Shown: in pieces, positions 25,047 through 33,762 of the stretch
Position numbering within the stretch: position 1 is the stretch's first letter
How the letters are laid out: every line of letters starts with the position of its first letter
NCBI RefSeq assembly: GCF_001269905.1
Contig: NZ_LHVK01000003.1
Span: 62,001-126,000 of the forward strand
DNA: 64,000 nucleotides
DNA from: Pseudomonas corrugata
GTDB lineage: Bacteria; Pseudomonadota; Gammaproteobacteria; Pseudomonadales; Pseudomonadaceae
Reading direction: 5' to 3'
Program-made: the position numbers and the translations under genes
The notes under the pieces: model-generated
The model's input: the letters and a program-made list of their open reading frames with translations, nothing else
What the model was told of the DNA's origin: nothing
Databases searched by the model: none

Positions 25047-27170
25047 TCAGACCGTTAGCGCGCCCCAGTCAAAAGGTTTGGCGAACGCATCGGTATCGGC
25101 GGCCATCAAGGGTCGCGCCACCAGGAATCCCTGCACGTACTCACAACCATGGGCTTGCAGCCATCGATATTGCTCCAGGGTTTCCACTCCTTCGGCGATC
25201 ACCCGCAGACCCAATTGCGTGCATAAATCGATCACCGATGCCGCCAAGGCAGCATCGCGCGGCGAATCCGGCAATCGGGCGATCAGGTGCCGGTCGAGCT
25301 TGAGGGTATCGAGCTCAAGGTCACGCAAATGGGTCAGCGAGCACGGCCCCGAGCCGAAGTCATCCAGCGCCACCCGCACCCCGAGGTGGCGCAGCAGCCG
25401 CAGTTGCTTCTGAGTTTCGTCGGGATTGCGCATCAACGCATCCTCGGTCACCTCGACCTCCAATTGCCGGGGCTTCAAGGCATGGCGCTCCAGGACCTGA
25501 CGCAACTCGGTGACCAGGTTCGGCATGCCAAACTGAGTACTGCTCAGGCTCACCCCCAGCACCAGGTCATCGGCGAAATTTCGTTCCCATACCTTGCGCT
25601 GGGCCGCGCTGCGATGATAGATCCAACTGCCCAGCCGACTGATCAGTCGCGCTTCCTCCAACAAGGGCAGGAACAGGCCCGGCGGCACATCGCCAACGCT
25701 CGGGTGCTGCCAGCGTAGCAACGCCTCGAATCCACGAATCCGCCCATCGCGGATGTTCACCTGGGGCTGGTAGACCATATTGAAGTCACGGTTCTCGATG
25801 GCCGAGCGCACGCTTTCCTCGAGCATCAACCGTGAACGGGCTCGGCCGTTCATTTCGTGATCGTAGAAACGGTATTGCTGGCGGCCGGCGCGCTTGGCTT
25901 CATACATGGCGATGTCGGATGCGCGCAGCAACCCGTCGAGATTGGCGCCGCAGTCCGGATACGTCGCAATACCGATACTGGCCCCCAGTGCCACATCCAT
26001 GCCTTCGATCTGCTGGCAGATCGCGACCCGCTCAATGAGTTTTTCCGCAATCTTGGCCGCCTGCTCCGGGAGCTCCAGGTCCAGCAGTGCCGTGAACTCA
26101 TCCCCGCCCAGCCGCGCCAGGATGTCAAAGGGGCGCAAGCAAGCTTTCAACTGCTCCGAGACCCAGCGCAACACCCGATCGCCGGCATCGTGCCCCAGTG
26201 AGTCGTTGACGCGCTTGAAACCGTCGAGGTCCAGGTACAGCAGCACCCAGTTGCTTTCCAGCCGCTCGCTACGCATCAGCAGATTTTCGGCGGTCTGATA
26301 AAACCCCCTGCGATTGAGCAAACCGGTCAGCGGATCCGTAACGGCCTGGAATTCGAGTTGCTGGTGCAAGTGCCGGACTACCGACATGTCTTGGAGCGTT
26401 ACCACCATTGCCTTCTGTTCCGAGGGCAGCGGTGCGCAGGACAAAGCCACCGACACCTGTTGGCCGGGCGCTGTACGCAGGACCGCATCGTGCAGGCGCC
26501 AGGTCTGGCCACGGCAATAGGCGACATGAATGTCGGAGTCGACCCACTGTGGAATGTGGGGTTTCTGCAGGTAATCCAGGAACGGTGTTCCCTGCAACTG
26601 CTCGGCCATGGCATTGAGCAGACGGCACGTGGACGGGTTGGCGAAACGGATGCAACCGGCCTCGTCCACCACGAGAATGCCCTCGGCGGCGTTATCCAGC
26701 ACCGAGGCGTTGAACGCCCTGGCGGCTTCCAGGTCCTGGCTCAGGCGCTGCAAGGCCCGGCGATTGCGCTGGTGCTCCAGCAACGCCTGGACCTTGGGTT
26801 TGAGAATCTGCGGATCGAAGGGTTTGAACAGATAGTCCACCGCACCACTGGCGTAGCCCTTGATCACCGCGTCCTGGGATTGCTCATTGGCGGTCAGGAA
26901 AATGATCGGCGTAAGCCGCGTGCGCTGGCTGCCGCGCATCAGGCGTGCCACTTCGAAACCGTCCATTTCGGGCATCTGCACATCCAGCAGAACCAGGTCG
27001 ATGTCATGTTCGAGCAGCAGGTTGAGGGCCTCGACACCCGAGGCTGCGGTCATGACTTGCCAATCCTGACGCTGCAACAACGCTCGCATGCTGAGCAGGT
27101 TTTCAGGGTAATCATCAACAATCAAAAGGACGGAGCTGTCTTCACCAAGCGTAGGTTGCGCGCATTCCAT
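25047..27170 (-). CDS. Response regulator with PAS, GGDEF and EAL domains
   Basis: A 707-aa cytosolic c-di-GMP protein. The receiver domain (about residues 14-130) has the phospho-acceptor Asp in VLLDVQMPEMDG and the conserved Lys in YLFKPFDP. A PAS domain follows (about 145-255). The GGDEF site is intact (RLGGDEFTALL) and so is the EAL site (GFEALLRWQHP, with DDFGSG and the Glu in VIAEGVETLEQ), so both cyclase and phosphodiesterase activity are possible. No histidine kinase gene adjoins. It is the first gene of a likely three-gene run with the YgjP-like and winged-helix genes. Confidence 0.92.
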   Translation of the reverse strand: MECAQPTLGEDSSVLLIVDDYPENLLSMRALLQRQDWQVMTAASGVEALNLLLEHDIDLVLLDVQMPEMDGFEVARLMRGSQRTRLTPIIFLTANEQSQDAVIKGYASGAVDYLFKPFDPQILKPKVQALLEHQRNRRALQRLSQDLEAARAFNASVLDNAAEGILVVDEAGCIRFANPSTCRLLNAMAEQLQGTPFLDYLQKPHIPQWVDSDIHVAYCRGQTWRLHDAVLRTAPGQQVSVALSCAPLPSEQKAMVVTLQDMSVVRHLHQQLEFQAVTDPLTGLLNRRGFYQTAENLLMRSERLESNWVLLYLDLDGFKRVNDSLGHDAGDRVLRWVSEQLKACLRPFDILARLGGDEFTALLDLELPEQAAKIAEKLIERVAICQQIEGMDVALGASIGIATYPDCGANLDGLLRASDIAMYEAKRAGRQQYRFYDHEMNGRARSRLMLEESVRSAIENRDFNMVYQPQVNIRDGRIRGFEALLRWQHPSVGDVPPGLFLPLLEEARLISRLGSWIYHRSAAQRKVWERNFADDLVLGVSLSSTQFGMPNLVTELRQVLERHALKPRQLEVEVTEDALMRNPDETQKQLRLLRHLGVRVALDDFGSGPCSLTHLRDLELDTLKLDRHLIARLPDSPRDAALAASVIDLCTQLGLRVIAEGVETLEQYRWLQAHGCEYVQGFLVARPLMAADTDAFAKPFDWGALTV

Positions 27171-27482
27171 GCTGCTTCTCTTATCGGGGCGCCATGTCCG
27201 TTTTACATAGCAAAACAGACAAATACTGTGATCTCACTCTAGACCGTGATTCTAAAAAGCAGTAGGTGTCATCGCGCCATCATCCCGACAATGCCCGAAA
27301 TAGCCGACTAACGGTCACCCATCCTGGGCACAAAAACTGCAATAGCCATAGTGACGATCACTTGACGTCAATCATTCGCCGCAAGAACGACAACAAGCTC
27401 AAACCGGTGCTATCAGGACGCCCCAACTCGCGGGCTAGAGCCTCGCGTTGTTGCGCCTAACATTTCACTGCAGGAACTGAAC
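27171..27482. other. Divergent intergenic region, GGDEF-EAL gene and first lyase
   Basis: This 312-bp gap contains promoters for both sides. Its part from about 27283 to 27342 aligns without gaps with 28240-28299 ahead of the second lyase gene, and the last 50 bp also match, so it belongs to the duplicated lyase unit. Confidence 0.55.
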
Positions 27483-28154
27483 ATGATCGACCTTAACACT
27501 TGGAACTTGAGCATCCCCGAAGGCAGCCCGGCGATGACTATCGAAACCCCTCGCCTGGCGCAAGGGTTCAAGGATCAGTACTTCAACGCCGAAACCGGCA
27601 CGGTGTTTTTCTGGGCCCCGGTGACCGGCTCCAAGACCGAAAACGCGATCTACCCACGTAGCGAACTGCGGGAGACCTACAGCGACGGCACCCTGCGAAA
27701 CTGGCTGTACTCGGCGGCGGACAACATCCTGCGGGCGACGTTGACGGTCAACCAGGTGCCCAGCAGCGGCAAGGTCGTGATTGGCCAGATCCACACCAAG
27801 AACAGCACCAGTCCCATGGTGAAACTGGAATACCAATACAAGGCCTACAGCGCCACCGGCAACATCGTCGCCAAGGTACGGATGCGCCCCGATGACGAAA
27901 CAGGCCAGGTTATCGTCGTTGCCACCGGCGTGAGGCTAGACCGTAGTTTCTCCTACATGATCCATCTCAGCCCGAAGGGTGCCCTGGGCATCAGCGCAGC
28001 GGGTTACAACTGGAGAACGACCATCGACCCGAGCTGGAAGGACAAGCCCCTGTACTTCAAAGCGGGTGTGTATGTGCAGGACAACACCGGCTACCCCACC
28101 GAAGGCGGAAAAGTGTCGTTCAGCCTGCTTGAAATCAAACACACCACCTCTTAA
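27483..28154 (+). CDS. Polysaccharide lyase family 7 (alginate lyase), copy 1
   Basis: The 223-aa beta-jelly-roll enzyme has all three PL7 active-site blocks: RSELRE, QIH (VVIGQIHTK) and YFKAGVYVQ. These residues cleave uronic-acid polymers, usually alginate, by beta-elimination. No signal peptide is visible (MIDLNTWNLSIPEG starts the catalytic fold directly), so it is either cytoplasmic or exported by a non-Sec route. GCAGGAAC precedes the ATG. Copy 2 lies 295 bp downstream, about three quarters identical by eye. A rho-independent terminator follows, so each copy is a separate transcription unit. Confidence 0.9.
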   Translation: MIDLNTWNLSIPEGSPAMTIETPRLAQGFKDQYFNAETGTVFFWAPVTGSKTENAIYPRSELRETYSDGTLRNWLYSAADNILRATLTVNQVPSSGKVVIGQIHTKNSTSPMVKLEYQYKAYSATGNIVAKVRMRPDDETGQVIVVATGVRLDRSFSYMIHLSPKGALGISAAGYNWRTTIDPSWKDKPLYFKAGVYVQDNTGYPTEGGKVSFSLLEIKHTTS

Positions 28155-28170
28155 GTACTGCTGCACCCTT

Positions 28171-28200
28171 GAAGGCATCCGCTTCGGATGCCTTTTTTTT
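28171..28200 (+). terminator. Rho-independent terminator after lyase copy 1
   Basis: AAGGCATCC/GGATGCCTT stem with a CGCTTC loop and a run of eight T residues. Confidence 0.88.
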
Positions 28201-28449
28201 CTATATTTGGCGCGCGGCCCGATGGCCACCACCCAATTGTTCCGATAAAAACCGGAATAGCCGACCAGCGGTCATTTATCTCGGGCACAAAAGCGACAAA
28301 CGCAACTCTGACGGACTGCTGACGCCAACCCTCCGCCGTACGAACGTGCCAAATACTCGTTCGCACTCCCTTCTGGCCTCAGCAAAAGCGCGTCTTAGAG
28401 CCTCCGGCTGTGGCGTAAATCATTTCTTCTTCTCAGAAAGGATCCGAAC

Positions 28450-29118
28450 ATGGTCGATCTTGCAACCTGGAACCTGAGCATCCCTGAAGGCAGTCCGCCA
28501 AAGACCATCGAAACCCCCCGTCTGGTGGATGGGTTCCAGGACAAATATTTCAACTCCGAAGGCAGCACGGTGTATTTCTGGTCACCCGTCACCGGTACCA
28601 AGACTGAAAACGCGATCTACCCGCGCAGCGAATTGCGAGAAACCTATAAAGACGGAACCTTGCGCAACTGGGTCTATCCCGACGCCGACAATCATTTGCG
28701 GGCCACCCTGGTTGTGAATCAGGTGCCCAGCAGCGGCAAGATCGTGATTGGCCAGATCCATGCCAAGGACAGCAGCAAGCCCATGGTCAAACTGGAATAC
28801 CAATACAAGGAGAACAGCGCCAATGGCAACATCGTCGCCAAGGTCCGCATGCGTCCCGATGACAGCGAAGGGAGGGTCATTACCGTCGCCACTGGGGTAC
28901 AGTTGAACCGATCCTTCTCTTACCGGATCCACCTCGATCGTACCGGCGACCTGGGCATTACCGCTGCCGGTAGAAGTTGGTACACCACCGTCGGCCGAGC
29001 GTGGCGCGACAAGCCGTTGTATTTCAAGGCTGGGGTGTATGTGCAGGACAACACCGGCTACACCAGCGAAGGCGGGAAAGTGACGTTCAGCGTGCTGGAT
29101 ATCGATCACAACACCTGA
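28450..29118 (+). CDS. Polysaccharide lyase family 7 (alginate lyase), copy 2
   Basis: A 222-aa paralogue of the preceding gene with the same PL7 blocks (RSELRE, VIGQIHAK, YFKAGVYVQ) and again no signal peptide. The two proteins align end to end without obvious gaps; differences concentrate on surface segments such as KENSANGN against KAYSATGN, which may shift M/G block preference. GAAAGGAT precedes ATG 28450. The upstream 200 bp also resemble those of copy 1, showing that promoter and gene were duplicated together. Both copies keep all catalytic blocks, so neither is decaying. Confidence 0.9.
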   Translation: MVDLATWNLSIPEGSPPKTIETPRLVDGFQDKYFNSEGSTVYFWSPVTGTKTENAIYPRSELRETYKDGTLRNWVYPDADNHLRATLVVNQVPSSGKIVIGQIHAKDSSKPMVKLEYQYKENSANGNIVAKVRMRPDDSEGRVITVATGVQLNRSFSYRIHLDRTGDLGITAAGRSWYTTVGRAWRDKPLYFKAGVYVQDNTGYTSEGGKVTFSVLDIDHNT

Positions 29119-29183
29119 GTCTCAGATGTAACCGACGCGCTTGGGGTGACTGAACAACGCGGGTTCGAAGGGGAGCAGCAATT

Positions 29184-29257
29184 TTGTGGGAGCGAGCCTG
29201 CTCGCGATAGCGGTGGGTCAGCTTGCATTGATGTTGACTAGGCTCGTCCCCACAACT
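29184..29257. repeat. Degenerate REPIN
   Basis: The left arm TGTGGGAGCGAGCCTGCTCG is intact. The right arm is shortened to AGGCTCGTCCCCACA and has lost GCGAGC, so it looks like a decaying element. Confidence 0.7.
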
Positions 29258-29354
29258 GGAGAGAGACACATCCGCCGTACAGTAACCCGCAGTAAAAGCG
29301 AAACCATGGACAACCGTTACCGCGGAACGGATATACACGTAAACCGCACCCCAT

Positions 29355-29384
29355 AAAAAAACCCGCATAGGGATGCGGGTTTTT
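29355..29384 (-). terminator. Rho-independent terminator of fba
   Basis: AACCCGCAT/ATGCGGGTT stem with A and T runs on both sides, 17 bp after the fba stop codon; it could also stop rightward transcripts from the second lyase gene. Confidence 0.88.
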
Positions 29385-29400
29385 CCTGGCGCGAGAGGCT

Positions 29401-30465
29401 TTAGTTGACCTTGGCGTTCAACTCACCCTTCAGATAACGCTGGAACATCGCTTCCATGGAGATCGGCTTGATCTTCGAAGCATTACCCGCCGTACCAAAA
29501 GCCTCATAACGCGCAATGCACACATCACGCATCGCAGTCACGGTCGCGCCAAAGAACTTGCGCGGATCGAACTCGCTCGGGTTGGTCGCCATCAAACGGC
29601 GCATGGCACCGGTGGACGCCAGGCGCAGGTCGGTGTCGATGTTGACCTTGCGCACGCCGTGCTTGATGCCTTCGACGATTTCCTCGACCGGCACGCCGTA
29701 GGTTTCCTTGATGTCGCCACCGTACTGGTTGATGATCGCCAGCCACTCCTGCGGCACCGAGGACGAGCCGTGCATCACCAGGTGAGTGTTGGGAATGCGC
29801 TTGTGGATTTCCTTGATGCGGTCGATCGCCAGCACGTCACCGGTGGGCGGCTTGGTGAACTTGTAGGCGCCGTGGCTGGTGCCGATGGCGATGGCCAGAG
29901 CGTCGACCTGGGTTTTCTTGACGAAGTCGGCGGCTTCTTCCGGGTCGGTCAGCATCTGGCTGTGATCCAGCACGCCTTCGGCACCGATACCGTCTTCTTC
30001 ACCGGCCATGCCGGTTTCCAGCGAACCCAGGCAACCCAGCTCACCTTCCACCGACACACCGCAGGCGTGGGCCATGGCAACGGTTTGTTGGGTGACGCGT
30101 ACGTTGTATTCGTAGTCGGTCGGAGTCTTGCCGTCTTCGCCCAGGGAACCGTCCATCATTACCGAGCTGAAGCCCAGTTGGATGGAGCGCTGGCAGACGT
30201 CAGGGCTGGTGCCGTGGTCCTGGTGCATGCACACCGGGATGTGCGGGAATTCTTCGATTGCCGCCAGGATCAGGTGACGCAGGAACGGCGCACCGGCGTA
30301 TTTACGGGCGCCAGCCGAAGCCTGGACGATCACCGGAGAGTCGGTCTTGTCAGCGGCTTCCATGATGGCGCGCATCTGCTCAAGGTTGTTGACGTTAAAG
30401 GCTGGAACGCCGTAGCCGAATTCGGCTGCGTGGTCCAGCATCTGACGCATGCTGATAAGTGCCAT
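29401..30465 (-). CDS. fba: Class II fructose-1,6-bisphosphate aldolase
   Basis: The 354-aa zinc-dependent aldolase interconverts fructose-1,6-bisphosphate with DHAP and glyceraldehyde-3-phosphate. Zinc-site residues are visible in [11 protein letters not shown] and in TSHGAYKF and VMHGSSSVP; the class II signature [14 protein letters not shown] is intact. The start at 30465 ([15 protein letters not shown]) follows GGAGAG; upstream in-frame codons are not needed. It heads the same direction as the two lipoproteins, pgk, epd and tkt, the conserved Pseudomonas glycolytic/Calvin-like gene group, though REPINs separate it from them. In Pseudomonas it acts mainly in gluconeogenesis. Confidence 0.96.
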   Translation of the reverse strand: MALISMRQMLDHAAEFGYGVPAFNVNNLEQMRAIMEAADKTDSPVIVQASAGARKYAGAPFLRHLILAAIEEFPHIPVCMHQDHGTSPDVCQRSIQLGFSSVMMDGSLGEDGKTPTDYEYNVRVTQQTVAMAHACGVSVEGELGCLGSLETGMAGEEDGIGAEGVLDHSQMLTDPEEAADFVKKTQVDALAIAIGTSHGAYKFTKPPTGDVLAIDRIKEIHKRIPNTHLVMHGSSSVPQEWLAIINQYGGDIKETYGVPVEEIVEGIKHGVRKVNIDTDLRLASTGAMRRLMATNPSEFDPRKFFGATVTAMRDVCIARYEAFGTAGNASKIKPISMEAMFQRYLKGELNAKVN

Positions 30466-30602
30466 TGTGTGTCTCTCCCGGTCGAGGGTCGTTAATCGTG
30501 CCAGCCTGCCGTAGCGGCGGCGGCTATTCAAGTCATTGCGGGTAAGGGGTGAGCCTCGGCCGCGAATTCAGTGTTACTTGTAACTTCAGCGTTCACAGAA
30601 CC

Positions 30603-30693
30603 CTGTGGGAGCGAGCCTGCTCGCGATAGCGGTAGATCAGTCGACATCTGATTGGATGATATATCGCTATCGCGAGCAGGCTCGCTCCCACAT
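30603..30693. repeat. REPIN, long conserved loop
   Basis: CTGTGGGAGCGAGCCTGCTC arms with extended pairing GATAGCGGTAGATCA...TGATATATCGCTATC, upstream of fba. Confidence 0.88.
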
Positions 30694-30709
30694 GGGTCCA
30701 TAGGTTCAA

Positions 30710-31042
30710 TTACTGGGCCTTGCAGCCCCGGCCAATCAAATCATTGGTGGCAACCCAGTACGCCAGGCCTTCGTCACCGTTGATGTGAAACGCCAGCATG
30801 TCGTCGCTGTACAGCGCGCCCGACGCGCCTGGCTCCTGCTTCAAGCGGTAAACCTGCTCGGCCCCACCGAGGCGCACATCGACGGCCTTGCGGGTGGTGT
30901 CGGTATAACGCCAGAACACCTTGGCCTCGCTGTCACAGGTCCAGGTCGTCCAACCCGCTACAGGTTCGGACGCATTCGAAAAACCCAACTGCGCGCAACC
31001 GGCCAGCGATGCCAATGCCACAACGGCGATCAAGCCTTTCAT
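30710..31042 (-). CDS. MliC-like lysozyme-inhibitor lipoprotein
   Basis: A 110-aa lipoprotein with lipobox LAGC (signal MKGLIAVVALASLAGC). The mature part WTCDSEAKVFWRY...SGALYSDDMLAFHINGDEGLAYW resembles the C-type lysozyme inhibitor MliC fold (COG3895), with paired Cys residues near both ends of the domain. If correct it sits in the outer membrane and shields peptidoglycan from host lysozyme. Similarity is by motif shape only, so an unrelated small lipoprotein is possible. The position between fba and pgk matches unnamed small genes in P. aeruginosa. Confidence 0.65.
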   Translation of the reverse strand: MKGLIAVVALASLAGCAQLGFSNASEPVAGWTTWTCDSEAKVFWRYTDTTRKAVDVRLGGAEQVYRLKQEPGASGALYSDDMLAFHINGDEGLAYWVATNDLIGRGCKAQ

Positions 31043-31099
31043 CCGTGTTCCTCGACCGGCGACGCGTGCCGCCAGCCCTGAGTTAAAGGGTCAGACCCG

Positions 31100-31321
31100 T
31101 CAAGGACACCCATGTTCCTTGGTCGGGGTTTGCGTTTCGTATTTGTCCAGACCGTCCGGCCCGGAGCGCTTGTTGAGCACCGGGTTGGTTTCCGCCTGCC
31201 AGTGCGCCTGATAGCAACCTGGCTCCGGATCGCTGGCGGCCGCTTCCGGCGTCGCTTGCGGGTGACTCCCGCAAGCGGCCAGGGCCGCGGTCAACAACAA
31301 AAACATCCACGTCTTGACCAT
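31100..31321 (-). CDS. Small lipoprotein of unknown function (73 aa)
   Basis: The product starts MVKTWMFLLLTAALAACGSHPQ, a lipoprotein signal with lipobox LAAC. After cleavage about 53 residues remain, with no recognisable domain; two Cys residues (EPGCYQAHW and KEHGCP) could form a disulfide. AAAGGAG lies eight bases before ATG 31321, which decides this start over the upstream codon at 31345. It lies 31 bp after the pgk stop codon on the same strand and probably shares its mRNA. Confidence 0.75.
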   Translation of the reverse strand: MVKTWMFLLLTAALAACGSHPQATPEAAASDPEPGCYQAHWQAETNPVLNKRSGPDGLDKYETQTPTKEHGCP

Positions 31322-31352
31322 AAAAACACTCCTTTGCCCGGTCAATACAGCC

Positions 31353-32516
31353 TCAAGCCTTGGCCCGGCTTTCCAGGACCTCTACCGCAGGCAACACCTT
31401 GCCCTCGACGAACTCAAGGAACGCGCCACCGCCGGTGGAGATGTAGGAAATCTGTTCGGCCACGCCATATTTGTCGATGGCCGCCAAGGTGTCACCGCCG
31501 CCAGCGATGGAGAACGCAGCACTGTCGGCGATGGCCTGGGCCAGGACCTTGGTGCCGTTGCCGAACTGGTCGAACTCGAACACACCGACCGGGCCGTTCC
31601 ACAGGATAGTCTTGGAAGATTTCAACAGCTCGGCAAAATTGGCTGCCGTCTGCGGGCCAATGTCCAGAATCATGTCGTCGTCGGCTACGTCAGCAATGGC
31701 CTTGACGGTAGCAACAGCGCTTTCAGCGAATTCCTTGGCGACCACCACGTCCACCGGCAGCGGCACGCTGACCTTGGCGGCGATTTCGCGGGCGGTGTCC
31801 AGCAGATCCGGCTCGTACAGGGACTTGCCGACTGGATGACCGGCTGCAGCCAGGAAGGTGTTGGCAATGCCGCCGCCGACGATCAATTGGTCGCAGATCT
31901 GGCTCAGACTGTTGAGCACGTCGAGTTTTGTCGAAACCTTGGAGCCGGCAACGATGGCCGCCATCGGCTTGGCCGGTGCGCCCAGAGCCTTGCCCAGTGC
32001 ATCCAGTTCAGCAGCCAGCAGCGGGCCGGCAGCGGCGACCTTGGCGAACTTCGCCACGCCGTGGGTCGAACCCTCGGCGCGGTGGGCAGTGCCGAAAGCG
32101 TCCATCACGAACACGTCGCACAAGGCTGCGTATTGCTGGGCCAGCTCATCAGCGTTCTTTTTCTCGCCCTTGTTGAAGCGCACGTTTTCGAACAGCACTA
32201 CATCACCGGCCTTCACGTCGACGCCGCCCAGGTAGTCAGCCACCAGCGGCACTTCGCGACCCAGGGCGCGGCTCAGGTAGTCGGCCACGGGCTTGAGGCT
32301 GTTTTCGGCCGAGAACTCGCCTTCGGTCGGACGGCCCAGGTGGGAGCAGACCATCACCGCCGCACCTTTTTCCAGGGCCAGCTTGATGGTCGGCAGCGAG
32401 GCCAGGATACGCGCGTCGCTGGTGACGACACCGTCCTTTACAGGGACGTTGAGGTCTTCGCGGATCAGTACGCGCTTACCTTGCAGATCGAGGTCGGACA
32501 TCTTCAACACGGTCAT
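31353..32516 (-). CDS. pgk: Phosphoglycerate kinase
   Basis: The 387-aa cytosolic enzyme transfers phosphate between 1,3-bisphosphoglycerate and ADP. It has the family signature [16 protein letters not shown], the substrate Arg/His region [10 protein letters not shown] and the nucleotide-binding GGGDTLAAI and [10 protein letters not shown] near the C-terminus. I start at ATG 32516 ([12 protein letters not shown]), preceded by CAGGAA; an extra three codons upstream are in frame. It follows epd by 24 bp in an apparent epd-pgk operon. Confidence 0.97.
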   Translation of the reverse strand: MTVLKMSDLDLQGKRVLIREDLNVPVKDGVVTSDARILASLPTIKLALEKGAAVMVCSHLGRPTEGEFSAENSLKPVADYLSRALGREVPLVADYLGGVDVKAGDVVLFENVRFNKGEKKNADELAQQYAALCDVFVMDAFGTAHRAEGSTHGVAKFAKVAAAGPLLAAELDALGKALGAPAKPMAAIVAGSKVSTKLDVLNSLSQICDQLIVGGGIANTFLAAAGHPVGKSLYEPDLLDTAREIAAKVSVPLPVDVVVAKEFAESAVATVKAIADVADDDMILDIGPQTAANFAELLKSSKTILWNGPVGVFEFDQFGNGTKVLAQAIADSAAFSIAGGGDTLAAIDKYGVAEQISYISTGGGAFLEFVEGKVLPAVEVLESRAKA

Positions 32517-32540
32517 GGGTCGCAATTCCTGGGTAACTGT

Positions 32541-33596
32541 TTAGAGAGCAGGTTTTTTAGAAGCGGTTTGCAGGTAATGCTCGGCAACATCCAGCATTCG
32601 GTTGGCAAACCCCCATTCGTTGTCGAACCAGGCCAGGATGTTCACCAGCCTCGGGCCGGATACACGGGTCTGGCTGGCATCGACGATGGCCGAATGTGGG
32701 TCATGGTTAAAATCACAACTTGCATGAGGCAATTCGGTGTAGGCCAGCAGGCCTTTGAGCGGGCCACTGGTAGCGGCTTCGCGCAGGATCCGGTTGACCT
32801 CGGTGGCGTCGGTATCGCTCACGGTCTGCATCGTCATATCGAGGCAGGACACGTTGACCGTCGGCACTCGCACGGCTTTGGCCTGAATTCTCCCCGCAAG
32901 TTCCGGCAGCAGCCGTTCAATGCCTCGCGCCAGACCAGTGGACACCGGGATCACCGACTGGAACGCCGAGCGGGTGCGGCGCAAGTCTTCGTGATGGTAG
33001 GCGTCGATCACCGGCTGATCGTTCATCGCCGAATGGATGGTGGTGATCGACACGTATTCCAGGCCAATGGCCTGATCCAACAGGCGCAACAGCGGCACGC
33101 CGCAGTTGGTGGTGCAGGAGGCATTGGATACCAGCAGTTCGTGACCAGTCAGGCAATCCTGGTTGACGCCGTAGACGATGGTGGCGTCCACATCCGCTTC
33201 ACTGGCCATCGGCTGGGAAAACAGCACCCGCGGCGCACCGGCAGCGAGGAAACGCTCACCGTCTTCACGGGTGTGGTAGGCGCCGGAGCACTCGAGCACC
33301 AGGTCGACGCCCAGGGACGCCCAATCGATGCCTTCGGGGGTGGCACTGCGCAGGACTTTCACGCAGTTGCCATTAATGTGCAGACAATCGCCCTCGACCC
33401 GTACCTCGCCGGGAAACCGGCCATGGGTGGAGTCAAAGCGCGTCAGGTATTCGATGCTGGCCATGTCGGCCAGATCATTGATTGCCACGATCTCGAAGCC
33501 GGCCTGCGCCCCTCGCTCGAACAACGCACGCAAGACGCAACGACCAATCCGGCCGTAGCCGTTGAGTGCAACTTTGTAGGGACGCGGTTGGGGCAT
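32541..33596 (-). CDS. epd: D-erythrose-4-phosphate dehydrogenase
   Basis: A 351-aa GAPDH-family enzyme: NAD-binding NGYGRIGR at the N-terminus, catalytic Cys in SNASCTTNC and the C-terminal WFDNEWGFANRMLD. In Pseudomonas the tkt-epd-pgk order marks this paralogue as Epd, which makes 4-phosphoerythronate for pyridoxal-phosphate synthesis, rather than a glycolytic Gap. An activity as GAPDH cannot be excluded from sequence. The start at 33596 (MPQPRPYKVALNG) puts the Rossmann motif at the normal position. It is followed by pgk after 24 bp. Confidence 0.88.
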   Translation of the reverse strand: MPQPRPYKVALNGYGRIGRCVLRALFERGAQAGFEIVAINDLADMASIEYLTRFDSTHGRFPGEVRVEGDCLHINGNCVKVLRSATPEGIDWASLGVDLVLECSGAYHTREDGERFLAAGAPRVLFSQPMASEADVDATIVYGVNQDCLTGHELLVSNASCTTNCGVPLLRLLDQAIGLEYVSITTIHSAMNDQPVIDAYHHEDLRRTRSAFQSVIPVSTGLARGIERLLPELAGRIQAKAVRVPTVNVSCLDMTMQTVSDTDATEVNRILREAATSGPLKGLLAYTELPHASCDFNHDPHSAIVDASQTRVSGPRLVNILAWFDNEWGFANRMLDVAEHYLQTASKKPAL

Positions 33597-33650
33597 GGGG
33601 GGTCTCTGACCTGAGTGAATCCATGAATATGGCGCTGAACATTGGATTGC

Positions 33651-33733
33651 CATCGCGGGCAAGCCTTGCCCCCGCAGGTTGGCATTTCCCTGTGGGAGTG
33701 CACATCCTGTGGGAGCAAGGCTTGCCCGCGATA
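33651..33733. repeat. REPIN, GCGGGCAAGCCTTGC subtype with internal partial copy
   Basis: CATCGCGGGCAAGCCTTGCC and its complement; an extra CCTGTGGGAG unit sits in the loop (33689-33700), so it has a partial third copy. Confidence 0.85.
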
Positions 33734-33762
33734 GCGTCAGAACAGGCGATACATTCCTGGGC

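Noticed and set aside
31314..33614. 766-codon open frame antisense to pgk and epd
   Set aside because: It covers two well-conserved enzymes on the other strand and has no recognisable domain; it is a shadow of GC-biased codon use.
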